A stretch of DNA of 64,000 bases from Acridotheres tristis (taxonomy: Eukaryota; Chordata; Aves; Passeriformes; Sturnidae). The translations under genes were made by a program, and so were the position numbers. The notes under the pieces are model-generated. The model was not told the DNA's origin. It was given only the letters and a program-made list of their open reading frames with translations, and searched no databases. The DNA lies in the NCBI GenBank assembly GCA_037013685.1, contig CM072892.1, positions 3,782,001-3,846,000 on the forward strand, written 5' to 3'. Within the stretch, counting starts at the first letter, position 1. Each line of letters starts with the position of its first letter. Positions 22,531 to 34,208 of the stretch are shown piece by piece.

Positions 22531-25500
22531 TGGGCTGAAGCTCATTGTGAAGGAATGGTGACCTGGAGACCCTCGTCCTATGTGAGGACAGGGCCATGCC
22601 ACGGTTCTGCAGGAAAGGGGAACCCTTTGAGAGGGGGGCAGCCGTGTTTGGATGGAGCTGTGGGGATCAAACTGTGCCACCCTGTGCCCTGGTGCTGCCC
22701 AAGGCTCCCTGGTGCCCTGTGCCCTGCCAGCAGGTGCTGGCCAAAGCCATGGCTGTGTGCAGAGGGATTAGGTAACACCAGCTCTGTGTTTGGGGTCTGA
22801 GTGCTTCTTTCAATTTGGCTTAACTGGGTGAGGAATTGACTTAAACTAGATTGATATAAGCCACTCTTAAAAGATTTAAGCCCCATCGTAAGAGGATGTG
22901 CTCATGGGTTTACACTGTATTAACCCAGGCTTTTAAATAACAGCTCCAGGCTAGGTCTATACTTGGTTTCTGTACCAAATTATTGCAGCTCAGGCCTGCC
23001 TGGTGTTTTAATTGAATCAGTGAGAAATGTTCGTGTGGAGTCACTTACACTGGTGGTGAATTGCCTTACAGTGGGAGAGCTCTGGGAGTCATCCAGCTCT
23101 CCCAAAGGTGGGAATCGGGAGGCCTGAGGGCTCAGAGGGAAGGGGGTCTGTCAACCCAGATAGTGCTTAAAGTATTTTAAACAGCAGAGAGAAGAAAGGA
23201 ACCAAAATTTCAATTAAAAAAAAAAAATTTAACCTCCTTCACTTTTTTTCCTGTGGTCAGCAGGAGGGAGGACAGAGATATCCAGATTTATGGGTCAGAT
23301 GGGACACTTGGCTGGGATGGAGCAGCAGTTCCTCTTGGAGGATGGTTTCCCCACAGTTTCCAATTCTAAACCCATAGATTTTGGCTAACACTTGGTTTTT
23401 AACACCGTGCCCATGGCTGTGCCAGCACCTCAGCCTGCTCACAGCTCTGGCTGAGGGTGATGCTGGTCCCACAGCGAGGGAAAACCGAGCTCAGCTGCAA
23501 AACCAGCAAGTTTTGGCTAATCCCTCTCCTAGCACAGTATATCCCTTGCACGAACACGCTGCTGCTCTCTAATAGTATTAATAATTCTCCCTTTATTTCT
23601 CACTCAAACACTCTTGGAAGGATCATCCAATTTAAATCACAGCTTCTCTAGTTAGCGTGTGTCACCACGAGAGGGCAATAAATCATCTAATTACAGTGAT
23701 GGAGCTTCTGTCCTTTCACAAAGCCACCCATGATGAACTTAAATGGATTTTAAACATTAATATAATAGGCATTTAGTAAAGAATGGGAAGGAAAAAGAAC
23801 ATTTTAAACAAGCCAGCAGGTTTCCCCTGGATGTATTTGGGATTCGGGGCTTGGATTGGCCACCAAAACCATCCTGATGTGCTGGAATTAAAACCGGGGA
23901 AGGGAGCCCTGCCTCTTTGAGATGCTAATTCAGGTAAAAGCTCATTTTGAGGAGTGCAGACGTAGTGACCCTAATGATTCGGAGCTATTTGGAGAGCTAA
24001 TGGAGGGTTACTAATTTCAAAGCATATCAATCTCATAAAAAGTGAAAGGAGATGGTTCCTGGCTCGGCTGTCCTGGGGGATGTCTGGGGGCTCCCTGGCC
24101 CCTTCCTGAGCCTGGCTCCACATGCCACAATGCTCTGCTGCATCCACTGCCGAGGCTTGGCCCTATGGAAGCCGAGGAAAAGCCACTTTATCCCCCAGGC
24201 TGGTGCTGTCAGAAACTCCAATCCTGCCACTCTGAGCCCAGCCACTCTAACCTAGGGGAGAATTCTTGCTGTAAAATGGTCCCACTCTTTGCTCTATCCC
24301 CCAGGCTCTTGGTGGATGTTTTGTGGCCCCAAATGTGGCCACTGGTGACCTCTTTTGGGATGTGTCTCTGTGGTGACCTTGGCTGGGTTCTGTCTGGGAG
24401 CTGCAAGGGTGGGAGATGTCACTGAACCAGCCAAATCTCGTCTCGGCATTCATCAGATTCCTCGAGGTCCTCATGTTCCCATTCTTCCCAGTTTCCACAT
24501 GCCAAGAGGGCATCTACCCATGAGGCAGGAGCAGAAATCCATCAGAAACAGCCATTCGAGGGGTGTGGGAGATTTAAGGGCTGCAATCCAAGATGCTGTT
24601 GGCATATTTGGGTCATTTAATCTCTTTTATTTGGTTTCCCATTCTTGGATGGATGAGACACCGAGCAGGTACACCTGTAACTCTTGGAGATGGGGAGAGA
24701 CCAGAGCTTTTCTGCAGGAATCCAAAACAGATCTGGATGAACCAAGGTCAGAAATGAGCAGTTACAATTTCTCAAAGCCCAGGGCTTCTGGGTACATTTA
24801 GGAGAGCAAAATCAGGCATAAAAGTATGAAATAGAGAAGAGATGGGAAAGCAGCAGCATTGGGGTTGTGAAGGCAGAACAAATCACAGCCTTAGGCTGAT
24901 TGGACAGCAAAGAAAAACTTATTTGGGGTGTTATTATAAAGATGATGGGGTGATTATTATAAAGAGTCACAAGTGACACCTGGCAGGAGCGGTCCTGCCA
25001 TGTGTGCTCCTACCAGGCATGAGGGAAGCCAAGTGTCCAGCTCAGGGGGAAGGAACAGAGGTGAGGCTACGAGCCTCCTGGAGCAGGATTTGGCTCTCCT
25101 GTTCCTTGGGGAAAGGTCAAACTGCACTCAAGGAAAAGCTGGTTTGAGTTGGAGGAGCAATGACATGATGAGGGGACCACGGGCAGCTCTGCCCTGGAGC
25201 TTTCCAGAACAGGGAGCTCCTGGGCAGGGACTGGGTCATTCAGGTCTTCTCCACTTCGTGGCCATCAGGAGCAAAGCCAGAGTGGTGGGAATGCTGTCAG
25301 CTCCATCCTGGTGCCAGAGACTGAACTGGGGAATGCTCCTTGTGATCCCCTCTGGAGCTCTCCTGCAGCTCTGCAGTGCCTGAGCCCTGTGGCTCTCAGG
25401 GAGCTGCTGGCTGGCCCTAAAGCAGGAGAAACAGCAGAGAAGCCGAGGTTAATGTGCTCACAAGACCCACGGCACAGTCAGTGCCTCAGTGCTGCAGGAA

Positions 25501-26425
25501 AAGGGACGAGCTGCCAGCAGGAGAAGGATATTCCTGCTCTGGGTACTCACCAGGGAGCACAGGAAGCCCATGCTAAAGGTTGTCATGAAAAATAAGGAGG
25601 TGACAAGAACTGAGGGTCACCACTTCCCACAGCACGCCCTAATAGGAAGGTTTGAGGAGCTGAAGGTTGTGGGTTCATACACAGATTTATCCTCTGTGCT
25701 GATATCCATCCACCATGGATATCCATCCATGGTCACCTGGCTCCTGCTGGCAGCAGTCCTCAGCCTCTTCCACTGGAATGAGCAATGGGATGGAGGAGAA
25801 GGAGGCAGTTCAGGTGTGGTGTGAGTGATGGACCCCCCTGTAAGGTTGTTTGCAGCAGTTCTGGGTGGATATTTCCCTGGATTTCCCCTGGAGCAGCTCT
25901 GGGAGGGCGTGTTCAGCCCTGAACAGAGCATGAAACAGGGGAGGAGAACGTGGAGACACAAAGCCCAGCCAAGTTCTGCACTGATTTTCATAACTAATAA
26001 AGATCCGGTATGAATATGAGATTGAAAGGCCTCAAAGCTGATTAAATCTGTTTGATATTTGTGGGTTTCCTCCCCCTCCCTCCCTTTTGTTAAAGGACAG
26101 TCTCCTCCTTCAAAGTGAGTGATGGTCTAAAGTCGTAATGCCGATTATTGCTGAGATTCTCACACAAATGCGGTGGGGAGAAGGGGGGAAGAATAAAAAT
26201 CCCTGTAGGGTAGTTTAAAGTCGGCGTGAGTAGTGTGTAATCTACCCAACAGGATTGATCCAGGTCAGGCATTAAAGGCTAAAATGGATTAAACAAAAGA
26301 CATTCCCCTTGTAACAAGAAGGAAAAACTTCAAAGGTGGGATTTGTTCTTGTTATGACAAAGGAAGTGGATTTACCAAGTGCCTGGGGGCACACACCCCT
26401 CCGTGGCTTTCAATTTGCTCGAGTT
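22531..26425. other. Intergenic with possible conserved non-coding blocks
   Basis: Positions 22,820-23,060 and especially 23,640-24,050 (ACCCTAATGATTCGG, GCTAATGGAGGGTTAC) are unique, AT-rich and look conserved. Positions 24,060-26,000 are ordinary noncoding sequence. Positions 26,000-26,330 again look like a conserved element. No repeat family was recognised in this 3.9 kb. Confidence 0.45.
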
Positions 26426-26517
26426 GCTCTGAAGAAACAGGACAAAATGCTCTGAAGGAATAGGACAAAATGCTCTGAAGGAACAGGACAAAATGCTCTG
26501 AAGGAACAGGACAAAAT
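26426..26517 (+). repeat. 23-base unit repeated four times
   Basis: Four consecutive units of 23 bases start with GCTCTGAAG(A/G)AA(C/T)AGG at 26,426, 26,449, 26,472 and 26,495. The last two units look identical. Confidence 0.95.
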
Positions 26518-27784
26518 GCGTGGGGGTTTTTGCCGTGTGCCTCGACGCTGCTGGGGTTAAGATGATCGGCTTGGCATCGCTTTTTCTTGGTTTGTTTTGT
26601 TCCCTCTTTAGGGGGAAAAAGAAAAAAAAAAGAAAAAGGAAGGCAAAAAAAAGGGCGGGGTGGGAACAACAAAAGGAGGGAGAAAGGGAGGGTTGGTGGT
26701 TGGGCTGTGGGGACAGGTGGGACAAGTGTAGGCAGGGATGGGAAATGGGAGCTTCAAAGCAAAGAAAGGCCAGGTTGTTCCAGACAGGGCTGAAGGGCTG
26801 GAAAAGGGGCTGGTCCTGTTTTAAACACCAGCCACCCTCTTCCCTCCTGCTCCTCATGGCCAAGGTCGGTGCTGATTGTCCCTGCATGGACCACAAGGGA
26901 AGGGTCCAACAAATCTCACCAGGTCTCCAGGTGAGCCTTACAGCCACTTGTTTTTACAAGATTTGCACCCTGCCAGGTGGAAAGGGGGATTATTCTTTTC
27001 TTTCTTGTTCTTGAACCCACTCCAGGGCAAAGCTAATTCTCCTCCCTGGCTGGGAAAAGGCACGGTGACAGCAGGGCAGGGTGGCAACCAGTCGTGGCTG
27101 CAGTGAGTCCTTCTGCCTGCAACAACATTCCCTCCATCTTCCCCAGGTCCTGCCAGGGGACACACTGTGACACCAAACACCTGCAGGATTCAGTGAGGAA
27201 GCCCCACAACACTCCAAACCTTTCCTAGCATGGTGCTTCCACAAAGCCTGAAATGCTCCTTGGTGTCTGTGCATGCCAGTCTGGAGCATCTCCAGCTGGG
27301 CTGTTGGGTGATCCTGCAAAAGTGCTGGGTGCTGGGAACCTGGTGGCTTCCATGTTATTTGGTACCTCTAACTGCTTGAATTCAAGCTACAGCTTCTTTG
27401 GAACCAAACCTGTGTCATTTTGGGCTATTTCTTGAAGGGAACAAGCCCCATGGTCTAATCTGTGTGATCACAGCCAGGTGAGGTGGAATGTGTCTGTGTG
27501 TACAAGTTTTCTGTACTAAAATCAGGTTAATTCTGTTAGGAAGTGGATCCTCGCTCTGGTGCAGCACAGGGATGCTGTATTTCTATCTAATTACCCAGGT
27601 AATGCAATTAGAAAATCGGGTCTAAGCTGACATCAAGAGGAGAGGCCCCCAGGTTTGCACAGCAACAGGACTAGGGTGATTAAATGTGCCACACTCAATT
27701 ATTGACATGGGAAAGCATCTTTGGGAAACTCCATCTCCACCCACATTCTCTGTGATAACCAAAGATCTGAGCTGAGCTCACTGC
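26518..27784. other. Intergenic, no gene seen
   Basis: A purine-rich run of about 100 bases at 26,610-26,710, then unique noncoding sequence. Positions 27,590-27,700 have the texture of a small conserved block. Confidence 0.5.
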
Positions 27785-28072
27785 TTTGTGGACAGAGAAG
27801 GATTTCACGAGGGCCTGGAGTGACAGGACAAGGGGGAATGGATTCAGGCTGGCACAGGGCAGGGTTAGGTGGGATATTGGGAAGAAATTCTTCCCTGTGA
27901 AGGTGGAGAGGCTCTGGCACAATTTGCCCAGAGAAGCTGTGGATGCCCCATCCCTGGAATTGCCCAAGGATAGGGCTTGGAGCAACCTGGGATAGTGGAA
28001 GGTGTCCCTGCCGTGGCAGGGAGGTGGGGATGAGATGAGCTTTAAGGCCCAACCCAAACTGTTCTGGGGTTT
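27785..28072 (+). mobile_element. CR1 LINE fragment, 3' end
   Basis: In sense orientation it shows GGAGTGACAGGACAAGGGGG, GAAATTCTTCCCTGTGAAGG, GATAGTGGAAGGTGTCCC and GGCCCAACCCAAACTGTTC. It is the longest plus-strand CR1 copy in the window. Confidence 0.92.
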
Positions 28073-29099
28073 TGTGAACATGAGCTCCTTCTCCCAGAGT
28101 GTCTGGGAACGGGCTGACTCCTCCCTTCAGGGCCTTCTGCCTGGGCTCAGCATCTTCCTCAGGAGACCTTCCCAGGCAGAGAGTGTGAGGGACAGGGATC
28201 ACCTCCAGCTGGGCAGGACACTGGAGGACAGATGGGGATAAACAGCAAATAAAGGTGTTCACAATTACCATGGAGCCCCTTTCCCTTTTCTGCAGCACAG
28301 TTATTTCCACAGAGCATGACCAAATCCCTTTAAACACAAGAGTAAATGGTTCCTGCTGAGGTGAGGACAAGTGATGGAGCTGTGGATCTCCTCACCTCAG
28401 GAACCCAGGCAGGTCCAAAGGTCCAAAACCAAAAAAAAAAAACGGTCCAAACCCCTGGCTGGAAGCAGCAGCCTGGCAGAGCAGTGGAGGAGAAGAAAAG
28501 ATGTGAAGGCACCACTCCATGCTTAAGTCCTGACCTCCAGCAGCAGCTGGAGAGGATGGCTGGCCTTGTTCTTTCTCTGACACTGCCACCTGGGCAACTT
28601 TGGCTTAATGCACCTGTGTTTAACCCTGCCTGTGCCAGGCTTTAATGACAGAAACATTGAATTCTATTGGAAGGAGTTGTGGACTGATTCTTGCTGTGGT
28701 CTGTCCAGCTCCATGGCTCTCATCCTTTTCTAGCAGGTTCTGGAAGTACTTCATCCTGCCCCTATACCCCCTGAGCTTTGCTGGGGGTGTCAGCCCCCTG
28801 TGCTGGCTGGATGGACAGACAGGGACGTGGAGTGGTGTCTCTGCCAGGCCTGTGACTGCAAGATGCCCCACAAAGCCTGTCCAGAGAGCTGAGCTGGTCC
28901 AGGTCACTCCATGCCTCAGTTTCCCCCCTCTAAAGCAGGGGTGCTGCCTCACACTCTGTCCTGCTTCCTCCAAGCAGAGGACAAGACACTCATTAACATG
29001 GCCCATTAACATCCTCCCACACCATCTCTCTGCAATACTTCATACTTTGGGGTCTTATTACGGGTCTCAATTTTATATTGAGGTCCTGGAAGTCTTTTC
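28073..29099. other. Intergenic, no gene seen
   Basis: Unique noncoding sequence with an A run at 28,429-28,442. Nothing recognisable otherwise. Confidence 0.5.
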
Positions 29100-29500
29100 A
29101 CACCAAATCACAGAATCACTTATGTTAGAAAAGGCCTCCAATATTGTCAAGTCCAACCTTGTATCACCACCTTGCCAACCACACCAGAGCACTGAGTGCC
29201 ATGTCCAGCCTTTGCTGGAACATTTCCAGGGGTGGTGACTCCTGGCCAGCTCAGGCTCAGGCTCAGCCTGACAACCCTTCCCATGAAGAAATTCCTCCTG
29301 AGTTCCAACCTGAACCTTCCCTGGTGCAGCCTGGGGCTGTTTGCTCTCATTCTGCCACTGGTTCCACTGAGCCTGACCCCCACCAGGCTGCACCCTCCTG
29401 CCAGGGTGTTGTGGAGAACAAAAAGGTCCCCCTGAGTCTCCTTTTCTCCAGGCTGAGCCCCCCCAGCTCCCTCAGCTGCTCCTCAGGCTCCTTCCTCTCC
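29100..29500 (-). mobile_element. CR1 LINE fragment, older subfamily
   Basis: AATCACAGAATCACTTATG, TTAGAAAAGGCCTCC, GTCAAGTCCAACC, AAGAAATTCCTCCTGAG and CCTTTTCTCCAGGCTGAGCC occur in order. The terminal variant (GTTAGAAAAGGCC rather than GTTGGAAGGGACC) marks a different subfamily from most copies here. Confidence 0.88.
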
Positions 29501-29911
29501 AGTTTTGCATCTCATGGCAGGGCAGTGGGCATGTGGCCAACCCCATCAGCCTCAAACATATTCCAGGTGGTCTCTCCTCACTCCCAGCTCACTGCAGGCT
29601 TTGAAAATCCCCTCTGCCAGAGCCACCCCATTGCACAACCCCTTTCTTTCCATTATCTCAGCACCTACCAAGGCACTGGGGCCACCACACATCATCCCAG
29701 CAGGAGCCCCTGAGGGCTGGCAACTCCTCCATCCTCTGCAGCTCTCCCACCTCCTGCTCCTTTGCAGGATTCTTGGAAATCCTGCTGCGTTTTGTTTGGG
29801 TTTTTGCAAACACCCCCTTGCCTGGGTTTTCTTGTTCTCCTCCCTGTATTCCTCTCCCTTGGAAGGGGCTCGGGCGCCCCGTGAGCTTGGCACGCTCTGA
29901 AAAGGACAAGC

Positions 29912-29962
29912 GTGAGTTTTCAGCCTCCACAGGTGAGCTTTCAGCCTCCACAGGTGAGCTTT
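29912..29962 (+). repeat. 21-base unit, about 2.4 copies
   Basis: GTGAG(T/C)TTTCAGCCTCCACAG recurs at 29,912 and 29,933, with the start of a third copy at 29,954. Confidence 0.9.
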
Positions 29963-31164
29963 CTGTGCTGGGATCAGCGAGGAGCCCTCGCACACGAGGA
30001 AAGAGTTCTCCTGATTACGCTCTGCCACCGCCAAAGCTCTTGTTGGCACCGGGTACCCCGTGCAGCCAGCTCGAAAAAGGGGGAAAAACCACAAAAACCA
30101 GGCAAAGAGAAGGAGTTCGTGGGGTGGGGCAGTGGGGGAAGACAGGAGGTGGTGCTAAAAGGGCAGCAAGGCAGGGATGCTGGGCACCACGGGGCAGAGG
30201 ATGAGGGGATAATTCCCCATGTGCCATCTGTAAAAACCCGTTTGGGCTGTTTTTATAGGAAGCGAGGTGGTAAAAACTACATTTGCTAGCAAATAATTTA
30301 AATATTGCCAGTCACGTCACATTGTGGTTGTTTGGAAATAATTATATCCATATCACAGACGGTAAATAATAGATGTGCTTTCACTAACATTTTATTCATG
30401 TTCTGTTTTAATATGGCAAACTTAGAAGTAATTTAATCTCCCAGTAAATTGAACTGGTAGGGGGTTCTTCACACAGAAGATTGCAAGTTATTAATTCCAG
30501 GCAGTCTTCATCTTGTACAATTAGTCACTGTTTGCAGCTGGAAATGTTTTATTAATTTTCCATAGCAGTTGATTTTCCACAGTTTTCTCAGTTTAAATTA
30601 AGCAGTAAGAGCCGCTGTTTCTTCTTAAATAAATTTCCTTTCCACAAAAATACATGCCTCTGGCTATGTCAATTTTCCCGTTTGATTAAAGTGCCAGCAG
30701 GCAATTAATAACTTAATGCATTTTAAAGTACTTTTGGAAAAGTAATTTGAATAGCCAAACTTGTATATTTGAATTGATTGTTGCAGAAGATTTAACACAC
30801 ATTCTTAAATCACAGAACCTTGTAAAGGACAAATGAAGAGTTGCAGAAGAAGCAGCCACCATCCAACGCTGTCTCCTAAAGCAGAGGGATCTCCTAAGGC
30901 TCCTTCTCTTCTGGGATTGTCACCAACATTGTGGAACTGGAAGAGAGAACCAGCCTGGGGCCTGGTTCATTGGAGGCTTGCAAGAGAAGGGATTTGCTGC
31001 TTTGGCTGAGCTCACTGGGGATGAGGTCCTTGGGAAGCCCTGGAAAGGACCTGCTCTGGTTAATAATTGTCCTTTCTCCACCACATGGAGAGGCTCCCAC
31101 TGGCAGCAGGAATCTGCTCTCAGGTGGATCCTTATGGTGATTCAGCCCTAATTTCATTGCACAT
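29963..31164. other. Intergenic with an AT-rich conserved-looking block
   Basis: Positions 30,280-30,840 form a 560-base AT-rich, complex block free of repeats (for example GCCAGTCACGTCACATTGTGG, a CRE-like GTCACGTCA, and many TTAATT cores). It is among the best-looking candidates for an enhancer-type element in the left part. The remainder is ordinary. Confidence 0.45.
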
Positions 31165-31545
31165 CTATCACGGAATCACAGAATTGTTTCAGCTGGAAGG
31201 GACCTTCATTATCACCTGATTTTAACCACTTCCATATGGAGGGACACCTTCCACTATCCCAGGCTGCTCCAAGCCCATCCAACCTGGCCTGGAATTCACT
31301 TTGAGGGATGGGGCAACCACAGCTTCTCTGGACAACCTGTGAAATTTCTTTCCAACATCCCATCTAAACCTACTCCCTTTTAGTTTGAAGCCATTCCCCC
31401 CTTGTCTTGTCAGTTCATGCTCTTGAAAAACTCCCTCTCCATCTCCCTTGAAGGCTCTCTTCAGGCACTGGAAGGCTGCAACTAGGTCACACCAGAGCCT
31501 TCCCCTTTCCAGGCTGAGAATTCCCAATTCCACCAGTTTAGCCAT
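31165..31545 (-). mobile_element. CR1 LINE fragment, 3' end
   Basis: CACAGAATTGTTTCAGCTGG, GGGACACCTTCCACTATCCC, CATCTAAACCTACTCCC and TTCAGGCACTGGAAGGCTGC are present in order over about 380 bases. Confidence 0.92.
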
Positions 31546-31700
31546 CAAGAATTTCATCATAACCAATCTAAACCTGTCTTCTGCCAATTTAAAACCATTC
31601 CCCCTTGTTCTCTCCCTGCCTGCTCGTGTAAAAAGTCCCTCTCCACGTTCATCTCCACACTCATGGTTATATCCACGCCCTTTCCCACATCTATCCAGGG
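31546..31700 (-). mobile_element. Second CR1 segment abutting the previous one
   Basis: Starting with ATCAAGAATTTCATCATAACC the sequence goes back over the same CR1 region already passed in the neighbour (CTAAACCTGTCTTCTGCC, CCATTCCCCCTTGTTC, AAAAAGTCCCTCTCCACG). It is therefore a separate insertion or a duplicated internal segment. Confidence 0.75.
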
Positions 31701-34114
31701 TCAGGCTCAGCAGGAGCAGCTCAGCACAAGCCCCTCCTGTGATCCCAGCCCTTCCCTCTCACAGAAACAGGGACCTCAAAGGGTCACCTCACCCGTGCCT
31801 GGCTCTCAGGTGGGCTCAGCAGCTTCCAGACCAGAGAGATGTTTGTCTCACAGGCTCCTGAGACCCCAGCACATCCCCTGGGCACCCACCCAGGCTTTGC
31901 TGCCCTTCCAATGACTCTGTCAGGCTGTTCCTCCTGCTGGATGTGTTTTCCTGGTGTCTTGGGGTGACTTTATGATGCTTGTATCCCCAGTAGTCTGTTC
32001 TGTTGGTGTTGAATATTGAGCTCTGCAGCTTTAGGGCTGGTTCCAGGAGTGAAGGGGAGAGCAGAGGTGCAGAGTTTGTTATCACAGACTGCCCTGGCTG
32101 CCCCACATCCCTCACACAGCCTGTGCTGTCTGCAGAGGACAGCAGCACAGAGCTCTCCTTTGCTTTTGGTTAGTATTTCTGGATAGCTGAGGCAGAGAAG
32201 CTCCCTGGACTGTGGGTGTTTTTTTAAATTTTTCTTGGAGTTGTTTGAACCTGCTCTGGACTGAAAAGCCAGAGGAGCAGCAGCAGCTGGCACCTGTGGC
32301 TCACCTGGGCTGTGACATTTCCCAGCTCTGGAGGGACTGAGAACAGCCTGAGTGAGCTGAGCTCCAAACCACGGAAGGGATGTTCTGAATCTGTCATCTC
32401 TCCGGAGCAGTGAGAGGTTTTGCTGTTTAGTATTGTTCATTTTTGTGCTGAGGAGTGTTTTGCCTGTTAAACAAACGGGGTTTTTTCCACTTCTCTCCGA
32501 GGAAATATTTTTCCCTGAACCAACTGGGGGAGAGACTGCTTGAATCTGTTTCCTAGAGGGACCCCATTCAGAGATTTCCTCCCAAATTTGCCCTAAACCA
32601 GGACACTGGGGAGCTGTGTGTGCCGAGGTCAGAGCAGGGTGTTTCTCCTCTCATACCTGACACCCTGATCCAGCAAAGCCCTTAAGAGCCCTCATAAATA
32701 CAAGCAGATAAACACCCCCTTGGAGCTGGTGGCATTATTCCTCTGCTTGCCTTAAAGCAGGCGCTTAAGGACTTTGTTGGATTGGATTTGAAATGCTTTA
32801 GCCCTCGTCTTTATCTGCCTTAAAATCAATCTTGGAATAAGGGCTGTCTTGTATTTGTTATTCCTTTCAAGAAACAGCAATCCCAGCAATGTTTTCTCCT
32901 TTTTGCAGAAGTTGAGGAATGCTGTGGCATTGCCTGGCTGCGAGGAGCTGAGGGCACCACGAGAGACAGCTGTGAATTTCATCTGGTGCATCCACGAACT
33001 GGGAAGAAATTCTTTTTCTTGATGCTGAGCTGACTTTTCTGATCATCTCAATGGAGACCTGGAGCCAAGTGTGGGGTGGCAGGAGGGGAAGGGGTGGCTG
33101 ATTCATGTTGTGGCTATCAGCATTTCACACATCTGAGAGCACGACGTGCCCCAGCTGAGAACTTCAATTCACTTAGTGCCAGATGAAATGGCAGCTGTGC
33201 TGGATTGATAAAAAAATAATAATCGTGATGAAATAATAAGATTAATGCCAGCTAGTGCTGTTTAACCAAAAGGTCATTTTGACAGAGGTAACTTTTATCA
33301 GGAAGCATCAGAATATCAGATTCGTTTTTGATTTCTTTTTGAGGAGAGGGCACTAAGAAGACAAAGCAGGGATGTTGAACGTGCCAGGACTTTCCTGGGC
33401 CGTGGCATTTTGCTGGAAGCAGCTCCCAGTCTGCAAAGAGCTGAGACATTGTAAAGTCTGCTATGACCAGCACCAGGCTCTGTGTCCCAGCTGAGAAACC
33501 CTCAAGCCACGTTCCTTTGGGTGAACTCTCAGGGGTCTTAGTTTTCTCTAATTTTCTGAAACTGTGGGGTAGTTTCTGATTTCTGCACTAAAAAACTTTC
33601 TTCCTTCTTGTCTGGAAAACCCAATTCAGCATCACTCCTGTCTGGTCCCCGTGGGCAGCCTTGGCTCTCCAGGGACTGCTCAGGTTATGCCAGCTCTGAA
33701 CTGGCTCAGTGCCCATCCTAAGGATGATGGGGCTAAAACACATACAAATAAAAAAGAAAAAGAAGGTTGTAAAGCTCTGCTCCTTGCCTGGGACTGTGGC
33801 AGAAGGATAAAAGTTAATTGGGAGGAATAAGTCTTTAATTAATTGTGTCCCCCTTCTGCTGGTGGCTTTGCTGGATCTCCACCTCTCTGCTTTCCCACCA
33901 AGTCTCCAACCCTGGATTTGCCCAGTGAGTCTCCTGTTGCTCCTGGAGGAGGGGCCCTGCTGCCAGGGGACTCTGTGTTCTCCATCTCTCCTTGCTGCAC
34001 CATGGATTGTGCCTTTCCCCTCCTCTAAGGCCAGGGTGGTGTCCTTGAACCTCACTGCTATGGGCACTGTGCCCAGGGATGTCACTGCTGGCTTCCCCAC
34101 TCCATGAACAACCT
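31701..34114. other. Intergenic, no gene seen
   Basis: Unique noncoding sequence. Frames on both strands lack domains or consistent splice sites. Positions 33,170-33,310 are AT-rich. Confidence 0.5.
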
Positions 34115-34208
34115 GATGGGTTGAAGGTGTCCCTGCCATGGCACGAGGGCTGCTCTGGATGATCTTTGAAGGTCCTTTCCAAACGAAGCCTTTCTGTGGT
34201 TCCATGAC
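34115..34208 (+). mobile_element. CR1 LINE fragment, 3' end
   Basis: GTTGAAGGTGTCCCTGCCATGG, TGGATGATCTTTGAAGGTCC and TTCTGTGGTTCCATGACAG form the CR1 terminus in sense. Confidence 0.85.
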
